Shown one piece after another: positions 44,442 through 52,901 of a DNA stretch of 63,821 nt (position 1 is its first letter; the number at the start of each line of letters is the position of its first letter). A program made the translations under genes and the position numbers. Source of the DNA: Bacteroidota bacterium. Lineage in GTDB: Bacteria > Bacteroidota > Bacteroidia > NS11-12g > UBA9320. The stretch spans positions 1 to 63,821 of the forward strand of contig JABIUV010000008.1 of assembly GCA_018700895.1 (NCBI GenBank), written 5' to 3'. The notes under the pieces were generated by a model. It had not been told where the DNA came from. It saw nothing but the letters and a program-made list of their open reading frames with translations, and did no database searches.

Positions 44442-45428
44442 TTGATAAGCATCTTAATGCCAGTAAAAAATGCTGGTAAATACCTGAAACCTTGCCTCGA
44501 TTCTATCGTAAATCAAACCTATGCCTACTGGGAGCTTATTGCTATAAATGATGGAAGTACAGATGGTTCTGAGCAGGTGCTCCGCAACTATGCGGCACGA
44601 TATCCAAATATAACAACAGCTAACAGTAGTGGAACGGGGATTATAAAAGCCATGCAATCAGCATACAAGCTCGCTAAAGGGAGTGTAATTCATCGAATGG
44701 ATGCTGATGACCTTATGCCACCCAACAAGCTCTCACTTATGGTAAGTGCCCTAAAACCATATAGCGTAGTAACAGGGAAAGTCAGCTATTTCTGCGATGA
44801 GCACGAGGTGGGAGATGGCTTTCAGAAGTACACGACGTGGCTCAATGGGTTAATGGATGGTGGTGATTTTTGGAGGGATGTATATCGCGAGTGCCCTATG
44901 CCTTCATCTGCTTGGATGATGCATCGTGCAGATTTTGAGCAAATTGGTGGTTTTCAATCTACGTTAATGCCCGAAGACTACGATTTGGCTTTTCGTGTAT
45001 TAAAAAGTGATTTAGCAGTTATTCGACTAAAGGACATCATTCATCATTGGCGTGATAGTGCCACACGCACCTCTCGCAATGAGTCTCTTTATTTTCCTAT
45101 CGCCTACCTACCGCTTAAGGTTCACTATTTCTTAGAACTACACTATAACACCTCGAAAACACTGACATTGTGGGGTGCTGGTAAAAAAGGTAAATTGGTT
45201 GCTAAGCAACTTATAAAAAGAGACATCTCTTTTAATTGGGTGACCAATAACCATCAAAAGATTGGAAAGGATATTTACGGAGTAATTCTAAAATCAGATA
45301 AGAACCTAAAGTATAAAGCGACTCAAATGATACTAGCACTCTCTTCTCCAGATGAACAGATAGCATTACAAACAGACTTGGATAGGAATGAGCTACTGCA
45401 TATCAAGGACTACTTTTGGTTTTTCTAA
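44442..45428 (+). CDS. Family 2 glycosyltransferase
   Basis: 328 residues. GT-A fold: ISILMPVKNAGKYLKPCLDS at the N-terminus, NQTYAYWELIAINDGSTDGS with the nucleotide-binding Asp near 40, HRMDADDLMPPNKL near 85 (DxD-like), and MPEDYDLAFRVL with the ED catalytic pair. The last ~90 residues form a second alpha/beta unit (TLWGAGKKGKLVAKQL). Translation starts at TTG (44442): an in-frame TAA lies 15 bp upstream, and the next ATG would delete the first strand ISIL. Transfers a sugar to an unknown acceptor. The upstream gap holds the candidate 6S RNA on the other strand. Confidence 0.9.
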   Translation: MISILMPVKNAGKYLKPCLDSIVNQTYAYWELIAINDGSTDGSEQVLRNYAARYPNITTANSSGTGIIKAMQSAYKLAKGSVIHRMDADDLMPPNKLSLMVSALKPYSVVTGKVSYFCDEHEVGDGFQKYTTWLNGLMDGGDFWRDVYRECPMPSSAWMMHRADFEQIGGFQSTLMPEDYDLAFRVLKSDLAVIRLKDIIHHWRDSATRTSRNESLYFPIAYLPLKVHYFLELHYNTSKTLTLWGAGKKGKLVAKQLIKRDISFNWVTNNHQKIGKDIYGVILKSDKNLKYKATQMILALSSPDEQIALQTDLDRNELLHIKDYFWFF

Positions 45429-45514
45429 TTATGATAACTCAGTAATGCAGGCTCACAGGAATTGAAATTGCACGTTGACAACACAGATTCCGCTGATTCA
45501 CACACTAAACAAAC

Positions 45515-45697
45515 CTACTCCACTTCCTCATAATCCACGTACTCACCACCTTTAGAGTGGTCTACGGTAGACTGTTTATTGGGTTGAGAAGGTCTGGGTA
45601 TTCCTCCAGGTTGCTGCCTATTAGGTCGCTTAGCAGATGAAAACGTTCGTTTGTATAACCAATAGACTACAAGCCCTATGATGATGTACTTAAACAC
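45515..45697 (-). CDS. DUF4834 family small membrane protein
   Basis: 60 residues: one N-terminal membrane helix (FKYIIIGLVVYWLYKRTF), a basic, Gln/Pro-rich linker and an acidic tail ending VDYEEVE, as in the DUF4834 family of Bacteroidetes. Probably membrane-anchored with a cytoplasmic tail. Starts 2 bp after the carB stop, so part of the carB transcript. Confidence 0.8.
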   Translation of the reverse strand: MFKYIIIGLVVYWLYKRTFSSAKRPNRQQPGGIPRPSQPNKQSTVDHSKGGEYVDYEEVE

Positions 45698-45699
45698 GC

Positions 45700-48522
45700 T
45701 TATCTACTCAAAAACATTGATTTTTGGTTGTACAACTCGCGGAAAGCAGGATCCTTGGTGTCCTCAACAAAGAGTATTGCCTCACCTGTTGACTTCATCT
45801 CTGGCCCAAGTTCCTTGTTTACATTCGGGAATTTGTTGAATGAGAATACTGGCTGCTTAATCGCATATCCATGCTTGTATGGCTTAATGTCAAAGTCTTT
45901 GAGCATTTTGTTCTCTAGCATAACTTTAGTAGCAATATTCACATAAGGTACTCGGTACGCTTTACAGATGAATGGCACCGTTCTACTTGCTCTCGGATTA
46001 GCCTCTATCACATATACCTCCTCGTCTTTTACTGCAAATTGTATATTAAGCAATCCACGCACATTCATAGCCTTGGCTATTTTCTTGGTGTATGCTTCTA
46101 TTTTATTTATCACATTGTCTGAGAAACTAAATGGTGGCAACACCGCCGACGAATCACCGGAGTGTATACCCGCTGGCTCTATGTGCTCCATTAACCCTAT
46201 GATATGACAATCCTCGCCATCACTTATACTGTCACTCTCAGCCTCTTCGGCTCTATCTAAGAAGTGGTCAATTAGTACCTTGTTACCTGGCAAATCACCA
46301 AGCAGATCGATTACGGCTTTCTGTAGATCTTCATCATTAATGACGATTTTCATACCCTGACCACCAAGCACATAACTCGGACGTACGAGTACAGGATAAC
46401 CTACTTCTCTGGCAACTTCTATCGCTTCATATGCATTTTCGGCTACGCCAAATTTAGGGTAGGGTATACCCAAATCCTTGAGCAAGGTAGAGAATGAGCC
46501 TCTATCTTCTGCCAAGTCCATGTTTTCAAACGAAGTTCCGATGATTTTAATCCCTTCATCTCTCAATCTTTCGGAAAGTTTGAGTGCCGTCTGACCACCA
46601 AGCTGTACGATTACACCTTCTGGTTTTTCTAATTGGATGATATCCCACAAGTGCTCCCAAAAAACAGGCTCAAAGTATAGCTTATCTGCCGTATTGAAAT
46701 CCGTACTTACCGTTTCAGGATTACAGTTCACCATAATGGCTTCGTAACCCGACTCTTGTACAGCCTTTATGCCGTGCACACAACTGTAATCAAACTCTAT
46801 TCCTTGGCCTATGCGGTTAGGTCCTGAACCGATAACAATGATTTTCTTCTTGTCCGAAACCTTGCTTTCATTCTCCCCATCAAAGGTGGAGTAGAAATAA
46901 TTGGTAGGCGATGTGAACTCAGCCGAGCAGGTATCCACCATTTTATAGGTTCGGTTTATGCCCATTTCTGTTCGCTTAGCATACACGTCCATATCGGTAA
47001 TGTCGCCACCTATGAGATGTGCTATTTGTGAGTCTGCAAATCCCTTTTGCTTGGCAAGCCTAAAAGTTTCAGCATCTATATTATCTAGCGTGTATTTTTT
47101 AATCTCACGCTCCATTTTTACTATTTCATAAATCTGCTCTAAGAACCAACGATCTATTTTAGTGATTTTCTGGATACTGGTGATAGGTACACCTAGTGCC
47201 ATGGCATCGCGTATGTGGAATATTCTATCCCAGCTCGGATTAGCCAAACTCTCCAAGATAGGGTCTAGTTTTTTCAACTCATACCCATCGGCACCTATTC
47301 CTTGGCGTTTTAATTCTAATGATTGACATGCTTTTTGCAGAGCCTCTTGAAAACTTCTTCCTATGGCCATCACCTCACCTACCGATTTCATCTGTAAGCC
47401 CAGAGTGGTTTCTGCACCAGGGAATTTTTTGAAATCCCAACGCGGTATTTTTACGATAGTGTAATCTATACTTGGCTCAAAAAACGCCGAAGTGGTTTTG
47501 GTTACCGGATTTTTGAGTTCGTCGAGATAGTAACCCAAGGCAAGTTTAGCAGCAATGTTGGCAATAGGATATCCTGTTGCCTTAGATGCTAATGCCGAAC
47601 TACGCGAAACTCGTGGGTTTATCTCTATGGCGATAATCTGCTCATCCTCCGGATTTACCGAAAACTGTACATTACATCCTCCAGCAAAAGTTCCGAGATT
47701 TCGCATCATATCAAATGCCATATCTCTCATCTGTTGGAAACACGTGTCGCTCAGTGTCATAGCAGGAGCTACGGTAATACTTTCACCCGTATGAATACCC
47801 ATCGGGTCAAAGTTTTCTATGGTACAGATTACAGCAATGTTGTCGTTTCCATCTCGGAGCAGCTCGAGCTCGTATTCTTTCCAGCCGAGTACTGCTTGCT
47901 CTACCAGCACCTCGTGTGTAGGCGATGCTTCCAGCCCGCGTTTTACCGCTTCGTCAAATTCTTCTTTCTTGTGTACGAATCCACCACCGTATCCACCCAT
48001 GGTAAATGAAGGGCGAATCACCAATGGGAATCCGATTTGCTGTGCTACTTCCTTAGCCTCTAGGTACGAGTTTGCTATCTTGCTGGTAGCGATAGGAATG
48101 CCCAGCTCTATCATAAATGAGCGGAAAAGATCCCTATTTTCTGTTTTTTCTATGGCGGCAATGTCTACACCACGTATTTTCACATTGTACTTATCCCACA
48201 GGCCTATTTCCTCGGCTTCTATGGCGAGGTTTAGAGCAGTTTGCCCTCCCATGGTAGGTAGTACGTGGGTTATGCCAGGTTGCTCTATGAGTATTTTCTC
48301 CAAACTGGCTGTGGTAAGCGGCAGGAGGTAAACGTTTTCGGCCATGGTGGGGTCGGTCATGATAGTGGCCGGATTAGAGTTTATGAGCGAAACTTCTATT
48401 CCTTCTTCTCTCAAACTTTGTGCGGCTTGGCTACCACTGTAGTCAAATTCGCAGGCTTGTCCGATGATGATGGGTCCACTACCGATGATTAGGACGTGTT
48501 TTATACTACTATCTTTAGGCAT
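45700..48522 (-). CDS. carB: Carbamoyl-phosphate synthase large chain (short form)
   Basis: Makes carbamoyl phosphate for pyrimidine and arginine synthesis. Two homologous ATP-grasp halves: first with RGVDIAAIEKTENRDLF and RPSFTMGGYGGGFVHKKEE, second with VNCNPETVSTDFNTADKLYF and RPSYVLGGQGMKIV; the ammonia channel-type core GSGPIIIGQACEFDYSG and GSGPNRIGQGIEFDYSC begin each half. 940 residues: the ~130-residue C-terminal MGS-like allosteric domain of E. coli CarB (1073) is absent. A full consensus promoter lies just upstream; carA is not in the window. Confidence 0.97.
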   Translation of the reverse strand: MPKDSSIKHVLIIGSGPIIIGQACEFDYSGSQAAQSLREEGIEVSLINSNPATIMTDPTMAENVYLLPLTTASLEKILIEQPGITHVLPTMGGQTALNLAIEAEEIGLWDKYNVKIRGVDIAAIEKTENRDLFRSFMIELGIPIATSKIANSYLEAKEVAQQIGFPLVIRPSFTMGGYGGGFVHKKEEFDEAVKRGLEASPTHEVLVEQAVLGWKEYELELLRDGNDNIAVICTIENFDPMGIHTGESITVAPAMTLSDTCFQQMRDMAFDMMRNLGTFAGGCNVQFSVNPEDEQIIAIEINPRVSRSSALASKATGYPIANIAAKLALGYYLDELKNPVTKTTSAFFEPSIDYTIVKIPRWDFKKFPGAETTLGLQMKSVGEVMAIGRSFQEALQKACQSLELKRQGIGADGYELKKLDPILESLANPSWDRIFHIRDAMALGVPITSIQKITKIDRWFLEQIYEIVKMEREIKKYTLDNIDAETFRLAKQKGFADSQIAHLIGGDITDMDVYAKRTEMGINRTYKMVDTCSAEFTSPTNYFYSTFDGENESKVSDKKKIIVIGSGPNRIGQGIEFDYSCVHGIKAVQESGYEAIMVNCNPETVSTDFNTADKLYFEPVFWEHLWDIIQLEKPEGVIVQLGGQTALKLSERLRDEGIKIIGTSFENMDLAEDRGSFSTLLKDLGIPYPKFGVAENAYEAIEVAREVGYPVLVRPSYVLGGQGMKIVINDEDLQKAVIDLLGDLPGNKVLIDHFLDRAEEAESDSISDGEDCHIIGLMEHIEPAGIHSGDSSAVLPPFSFSDNVINKIEAYTKKIAKAMNVRGLLNIQFAVKDEEVYVIEANPRASRTVPFICKAYRVPYVNIATKVMLENKMLKDFDIKPYKHGYAIKQPVFSFNKFPNVNKELGPEMKSTGEAILFVEDTKDPAFRELYNQKSMFLSR

Positions 48523-48539
48523 TACAGTTTAAAATTGGG

Positions 48540-48569
48540 CAAAGTTATTGGATAAAAAGCACCTAGCAA
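48540..48569 (-). promoter_or_regulatory. Full promoter of carB
   Basis: Minus-strand TTG (48569-48567), a 19-bp spacer and TAACTTTG (48547-48540) match both elements. The ATG at 48522 is 17 nt beyond. Confidence 0.75.
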
Positions 48570-48617
48570 GTGATGTGGAAAAGGTGGGAAAATGGGCAGG
48601 GTGGTTTTGTAGACGCT

Positions 48618-48704
48618 TTAGTACACCCTCACACCCATATTGTATTCCCTAATTTCAAACAGTGTACCATCAGGGCAATAGAAATAACATTTGCCGTATA
48701 TTAC
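48618..48704 (-). pseudogene. C-terminal remnant of a VOC/glyoxalase-family protein
   Basis: A 28-codon frame reading YGKCYFYCPDGTLFEIREYN and ending MGVRVY-stop. The YFY.PDGTLFEIRE pattern is the last strand region of vicinal-oxygen-chelate proteins, with the metal-binding Glu. A stop lies directly upstream (48705-48707) and no start exists, so only a fragment remains. Confidence 0.6.
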
Positions 48705-48787
48705 TTATACGTCATTTAAAGGAAAATAGCCTAAGAAGTTTTTGGTGTTTAATACGTATAGATTTGAGTTTTGTAATGCGTTTGGCA

Positions 48788-49096
48788 TTAATCTATAAAG
48801 TTTAGACTGTACAAAACTTTAGCCCGATGAAGGTCATTTAGAAAGCTATCGTGATAATAAGAGTTAAACCAATCTGGCTTAAAGTCCTGTGAGGGTGTTT
48901 CATATTTAGACCAATAATAGTATTCTTTGTTTAACAGCAGATCAACATTGTCGCTATACGTCGATTTAACGGAGGATTTTGATTCTAAGCTCTTAATTAC
49001 CAATGTTAACCTTAATGAGTCTATACGATTTCTAAATAATATTGTGTCACCTTCACCCGAAGTTAAAAGGTCTTCGATTACTGTACCTAACGTCAC
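48788..49096 (-). CDS. Hypothetical protein, GTG start overlapping the upstream frame
   Basis: 102 residues if started at GTG 49096. No family recognised; the C-terminal half is rich in Tyr, Ser and acidic residues (EYYYWSKYETPSQDFKPDWF). The GTG overlaps the TGA of the small frame at 49093-49206 (GTGA), so either the two are translationally coupled or they are one gene with a frameshift here. Codon use is somewhat more A/T- and Ser/Asn-rich than the neighbouring core genes. Confidence 0.45.
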   Translation of the reverse strand: MTLGTVIEDLLTSGEGDTILFRNRIDSLRLTLVIKSLESKSSVKSTYSDNVDLLLNKEYYYWSKYETPSQDFKPDWFNSYYHDSFLNDLHRAKVLYSLNFID

Positions 49097-49206
49097 AGTA
49101 TTTGTGTGCCTAACATATCCAAGTTTGTTCGTATCTCTATATTATCATTTAGAACCGTAAAGCAAGTTGTAGTTACAAACTGCCTTTTTACCTCCCCTTT
49201 AACCAT
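49093..49206 (-). CDS. Short open frame linking nitroreductase and the hypothetical gene
   Basis: 37 codons starting at an ATG that overlaps the nitroreductase stop (ATGGTTAA) and reading VKGEVKRQFVTTTC ... NLDMLGTQIL before TGA at 49093. The text flows naturally into the next frame (LGTQIL then VTLGTVIEDLL), suggesting that both were once a single ~139-residue protein translated after the nitroreductase. Confidence 0.4.
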   Translation of the reverse strand: MVKGEVKRQFVTTTCFTVLNDNIEIRTNLDMLGTQIL

Positions 49207-49780
49207 TAAAACTAGCCTTCTCTTGCCAATCTCCACGTTTGCCTTGTGCCAGCACAGCATCTTGGGCTATGTTGCCGACATAAAACAAACCTAAGCAACG
49301 CTCATCGTCTTCTAACTGAAGAAACGCTCTAAACGCATCGCCCATAGCATACGCTGGTGAACTCCAGTAGCCACCATACTTGTCCGTTGCGGCGAGAGTA
49401 AGCCACATATTCTGCACCGCCATAGCAGTAGCTGCTAGCTCCTCCCATTCCGGTACTACACTCTTTTTCGAGTTGCGGTGCATACATATCGCTATGATAT
49501 GACTTACCTGGCTTTTGCGTTCCTCTATCTTTTCTAATTTTATACGTTTAAATTTTTCGGCAGGCGTATCCCTCACATAGCACGATTTACACTCATCTAG
49601 CAAAGCATGCATAGCCTCACCAGTGTACACCTTAAATCGCCACGGCTCTGTATTGCGATGGTTGGGTGCCCAATTCGCCATTTCTAGCATTTTAGCTATA
49701 AACTCTTGCGGCACTTGCTTCCCACTCATCTGCTTGGGAAAAAGGGATCTTCGTTTAACGATAACTTCTTCTAATTCCAT
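49199..49780 (-). CDS. Nitroreductase family protein
   Basis: 193 residues. FMN-binding family: the N-terminus VIVKRRSLFPKQMSG, then the flavin/substrate segment MLEMANWAPNHRNTEPWRFK near residue 33, and AVQNMWLTLAATDKYGGYWS near 130. Probably an NAD(P)H-dependent reductase of nitro or quinone compounds; the natural substrate is unknown. It diverges from sodB. Confidence 0.93.
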   Translation of the reverse strand: MELEEVIVKRRSLFPKQMSGKQVPQEFIAKMLEMANWAPNHRNTEPWRFKVYTGEAMHALLDECKSCYVRDTPAEKFKRIKLEKIEERKSQVSHIIAICMHRNSKKSVVPEWEELAATAMAVQNMWLTLAATDKYGGYWSSPAYAMGDAFRAFLQLEDDERCLGLFYVGNIAQDAVLAQGKRGDWQEKASFNG

Positions 49781-49790
49781 TATTGATAAA

Positions 49791-49798
49791 CAAAATTA
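49791..49798 (-). promoter_or_regulatory. -7 element of the nitroreductase gene
   Basis: Minus-strand TAATTTTG matches TAnnTTTG, ending 10 nt before the ATG at 49780. Confidence 0.5.
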
Positions 49799-49818
49799 TC
49801 ATTATGATGTTCTAATAT

Positions 49819-49826
49819 TACTTTTG
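49819..49826 (+). promoter_or_regulatory. -7 element of sodB
   Basis: TACTTTTG matches TAnnTTTG, 27 nt before the sodB ATG. It lies about 20 bp from the divergent nitroreductase element. Confidence 0.5.
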
Positions 49827-49853
49827 AACACAAACAAATAAACAAGAAATAAC

Positions 49854-50459
49854 ATGTCATTTGAATTACCACAATTACCGTATGCACACGATGCACTTGA
49901 GCCACACATAGACGCTCGTACCATGGAAATCCATCACACCAAGCACCACAATGGATATACCAACAACCTAAACAATGCCGTTGCCGGAACAGACCTAGAG
50001 GGCAAAAGCATAGGAGATATCCTTACCAACCTAGATATGAGCAACAATGCTGTAAGAAACAATGGTGGTGGATACTATAATCACAATCAATTTTGGACGG
50101 CAATGAGTCCTAATGGCGGCGGAAACCCAACGGGAGACCTTGCTGCTGCTATAGATGCTGCTTTTGGAAGTTTCGATGAGTTTAAGGCTGCATTTAGCAA
50201 AGCTGCTGGCACACGTTTTGGCTCGGGATGGGCTTGGTTATGTGTAAATGGTGGTAAGCTTGAAGTATGCTCATCTGCAAATCAAGACAATCCACTTATG
50301 CCAGGAATAGGCTGCGGTGGAACACCAATATTAGGATTAGACGTGTGGGAACACGCTTACTACCTAAACTACCAGAACAGAAGACCTGATTACGTTGCAG
50401 CGTTTTTTAATGTAGTAAACTGGGACGAAATAGCTAGCCGTTTTGCTGCTTCTAAATAA
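49854..50459 (+). CDS. sodB: Superoxide dismutase (Fe/Mn)
   Basis: Converts superoxide to oxygen and hydrogen peroxide. 201 residues, no signal peptide, so cytoplasmic. The metal ligands are visible: His in [16 protein letters not shown] (about 27), His in [10 protein letters not shown] (about 79), and Asp and His in [18 protein letters not shown] (about 165-169). Iron versus manganese preference cannot be settled, though [10 protein letters not shown] is common to both. Single gene ending at a terminator. Confidence 0.97.
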   Translation: MSFELPQLPYAHDALEPHIDARTMEIHHTKHHNGYTNNLNNAVAGTDLEGKSIGDILTNLDMSNNAVRNNGGGYYNHNQFWTAMSPNGGGNPTGDLAAAIDAAFGSFDEFKAAFSKAAGTRFGSGWAWLCVNGGKLEVCSSANQDNPLMPGIGCGGTPILGLDVWEHAYYLNYQNRRPDYVAAFFNVVNWDEIASRFAASK

Positions 50460-50481
50460 GCTCCATTCATAATAACACAAA

Positions 50482-50512
50482 GAAGCCTTGCACATAGCGT
50501 GTGAGGCTTTTT
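50482..50512 (+). terminator. Terminator after sodB
   Basis: Stem AAGCCTtgCACa / GTGTGAGGCTT with a small internal mismatch and loop TAGC, followed by TTTTTG. Confidence 0.8.
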
Positions 50513-50603
50513 GCTTTACGAAGATTTGCTAAGCTTGGGCCAAATAAAACAAGTTAAAACACGACATTTAGCGACTAGGGTGGTATAATACCCTTTGTAC
50601 ATT

Positions 50604-50611
50604 TACTTTTG
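50604..50611 (+). promoter_or_regulatory. -7 element 4 nt before the SPOR gene
   Basis: TACTTTTG, then TATT, then ATG at 50616. Predicts a leaderless mRNA; a second, poorer element (TACCCTTTG, one base too long) lies 15 bp upstream. Confidence 0.5.
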
Positions 50612-50615
50612 TATT

Positions 50616-51170
50616 ATGAATTTCCTTAAATGGTTTACCTACATCTTAGCTTTCACAGCATTTGTATGGTTTGTTTTTTTTAGACCTACTAACCTAAGCA
50701 ACCTATTTGCTGCAAGCGATCCTACAGCGGTAGACCAAGGTGAAACTAGCGGTACAGAAGAACCAACAACAGACATTACTTCTGATAGCATCGACCCCTA
50801 TGTTGAAGATACTGCAAGCTATGCCGATGAGAGTACTGCCGGTGACGTAATAGATGATACATACACCGAAACCACCACTGACGAAACAATAGACGAAAGC
50901 ACCACCGATGCTACAGATGTTGTAAATAGTAGTGGCTCTATAAACGTAAACGACCCTTACCTCTTACTCGTTGGTAGTTTTTCTAAGCGATCTAATGCCG
51001 AAAATTTTTTGCGTAAGCTACAGTCCAAAGGGAAAGAAGGCGTCATAAAAGAAATACGTGGACTACATCGTGTAATAGCTGCTTCTACCGGAGATAAAGC
51101 CGATAGTAAAAACATCTTAGACCAATTTACCCAACGATACAATATGGAAGCTTTTGTATTGAAACAATAG
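50616..51170 (+). CDS. SPOR-domain membrane protein
   Basis: 184 residues from MNFLKWFTYILAF; an earlier ATG at 50595 would lie inside the promoter. One N-terminal membrane helix, a long acidic Thr/Asp/Glu-rich linker (about 35-105) and a C-terminal SPOR domain (YLLLVGSFSKRSNAENFLRK ... IKEIRGLHRVIAAS ... QRYNMEAFVL). SPOR domains bind glycan strands stripped of peptides, usually at the division site; it therefore probably acts in the periplasm. Confidence 0.88.
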   Translation: MNFLKWFTYILAFTAFVWFVFFRPTNLSNLFAASDPTAVDQGETSGTEEPTTDITSDSIDPYVEDTASYADESTAGDVIDDTYTETTTDETIDESTTDATDVVNSSGSINVNDPYLLLVGSFSKRSNAENFLRKLQSKGKEGVIKEIRGLHRVIAASTGDKADSKNILDQFTQRYNMEAFVLKQ

Positions 51171-51180
51171 CTTACTCGAC

Positions 51181-52842
51181 TTAAAACTGTGTAGAGAGTG
51201 TAAACCTTAACCCACTAAAAGCAGGCTCTAGCCTACATACACCACCTGTACATACCACACCCTCTACTTGCTTAATGTAGGCCGCTGTAAATGAAGTAGT
51301 TTTAACATTATACTTCACAAATACACTTGGATAGTGTAGCACTTGGTCTGCTAATGATTCGTTCACAATTCGCACCGGATTGGTGTTTATCATATTACTT
51401 ATCGCCACTGAGTACTTGGGTGAATTGTTCCACTCCAATATGCCGTGATAAAAACTTCCTAAGTCTTGCTCCGTATTCAGCATTTGTGATTCTAGTCTAA
51501 TACTGTTTTTACGGTTTATCTTGTAAGTTACCTCAGCAAATGGCGTTATTGTTTCTACATTTTTAGCTTTTTTAGGGTCTTTTACTTCGTATACCGCTTG
51601 ATTATACGTCACCATCTGAAGGCCCACTTTACCTTTCCATTTCTTGTTAATCTTATGCTCTACTTGCACAAACTGCTCCCTGAAGAGCTGCTCACCGTTG
51701 AGGTCTGTAATGTCAGAAAAATTGAGTGTCGCATTTGTCTTTTTATTAAATGAATAAATCACCTCCGCTTGTATGCCTTGCTCACCTACAAACTGGGCAG
51801 GTGCCTGATAGCGTGCTAACATTCGGTAGCTCGCCTGTCTGCTGAGTGATGGCTGGTATGATAAAAAGCCTTGTAGTAGCGATAGTTCCGAGTATGGAGA
51901 TACATTGAGTGCAAAATTGTCTATTCTACGATATTGCACATTCACTCCAAGGCCACCTTTCTTATTGGCACCTAGTTTTCTTTTGGAGTAGCTCATTCCT
52001 GCCAACACAAGCGTGCCATCGCTGCTATATAAGTTCGCATTGTTATCTTTAATAGGCTCTGCCGTTTTGTAATTGAACTCACCGTTGAAACCAAAATCGC
52101 CTAGTGATGCATTGAAATATCCATTCATCACGTAAGTATTATACTTGGGATAAAAACCATCTTCTACGCTCAGGTTCAACTCTTGTATCTCCGTCACTAA
52201 TTTGGAGTAAGAATTTTCGTCTAAAGTACGATTTACCGCAGAGGCTCCTACATTAATAATACCTCCTGACTCGGTATAAAACCCTTTTTCAGCATTGATA
52301 CCTTTTACCACTTGTGGTGAAGCATCAAATCGCCGTTCCAGGCCACCTTTTTGTCTTCCGGTAAATGCTTTTACCACAAAATCATCCGATATAGTGTACT
52401 TAGCACGTACACCTTCCATAGCGTAATCTATACCGATAAGCCTGTTTTCAAAAGCTCTAAACGCCGCTCCCGAACCAAACTGATCATAAAAAGAACCTGC
52501 AGTAAGCTCCAGGTCGCCTATGCTTTTTTTCACCTGCCAAAAACCCAAACCTTGATCTGAGTAAGCACCGGCTCTGTTTAGCAGATTGCTATTGTTAAAC
52601 AAATCATATCGTGCAGCAAAGTGCCACCCTTTGATATCATAGTTCATATACAACCACGCCTCAGAACTGCTTATCTGTTTACCATACTGAGGAGAGGCTC
52701 CTTCCACTGCTCCAATAAGCGAATCTCTTAAGAAAACCGAAAAATTGGATTGAAAGTTCCCACTAAAAACTCCTTTATCTTGAGCTACTACGGACAGGTA
52801 ATTTATGCTTATAATCACCGTAAGTGTTAAAATCCTTTTCAT
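51181..52842 (-). CDS. DUF6029 family outer-membrane protein
   Basis: 553 residues from MKRILTLTVIISINYLSVVA, a signal peptide; an ATG at 52878 would add residues before it. The mature part alternates polar and hydrophobic residues and ends in a C-terminal Phe (FTLSTQF), typical of an outer-membrane beta-barrel. GVFSGNFQSNFSVF and LYMNYDIKGWHFAARYDLF match what I recall of DUF6029. Function unknown. Divergent from pyrF. Confidence 0.8.
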   Translation of the reverse strand: MKRILTLTVIISINYLSVVAQDKGVFSGNFQSNFSVFLRDSLIGAVEGASPQYGKQISSSEAWLYMNYDIKGWHFAARYDLFNNSNLLNRAGAYSDQGLGFWQVKKSIGDLELTAGSFYDQFGSGAAFRAFENRLIGIDYAMEGVRAKYTISDDFVVKAFTGRQKGGLERRFDASPQVVKGINAEKGFYTESGGIINVGASAVNRTLDENSYSKLVTEIQELNLSVEDGFYPKYNTYVMNGYFNASLGDFGFNGEFNYKTAEPIKDNNANLYSSDGTLVLAGMSYSKRKLGANKKGGLGVNVQYRRIDNFALNVSPYSELSLLQGFLSYQPSLSRQASYRMLARYQAPAQFVGEQGIQAEVIYSFNKKTNATLNFSDITDLNGEQLFREQFVQVEHKINKKWKGKVGLQMVTYNQAVYEVKDPKKAKNVETITPFAEVTYKINRKNSIRLESQMLNTEQDLGSFYHGILEWNNSPKYSVAISNMINTNPVRIVNESLADQVLHYPSVFVKYNVKTTSFTAAYIKQVEGVVCTGGVCRLEPAFSGLRFTLSTQF

Positions 52843-52901
52843 AATAGGCGGTAAAAGTAAATAATTCTTAAAATACACACTATTTTAGTTTTTTTTGAAG
52901 T

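Noticed and set aside
47819-48331. 170-codon ORF on the + strand opposite carB
   Set aside because: Fully antisense to the conserved N-terminal region of carB, Ser-rich low-complexity text without family resemblance.
48540-48787. A complete gene in the carB-nitroreductase gap
   Set aside because: Only the 28-codon VOC-like fragment is recognisable, with no start codon.
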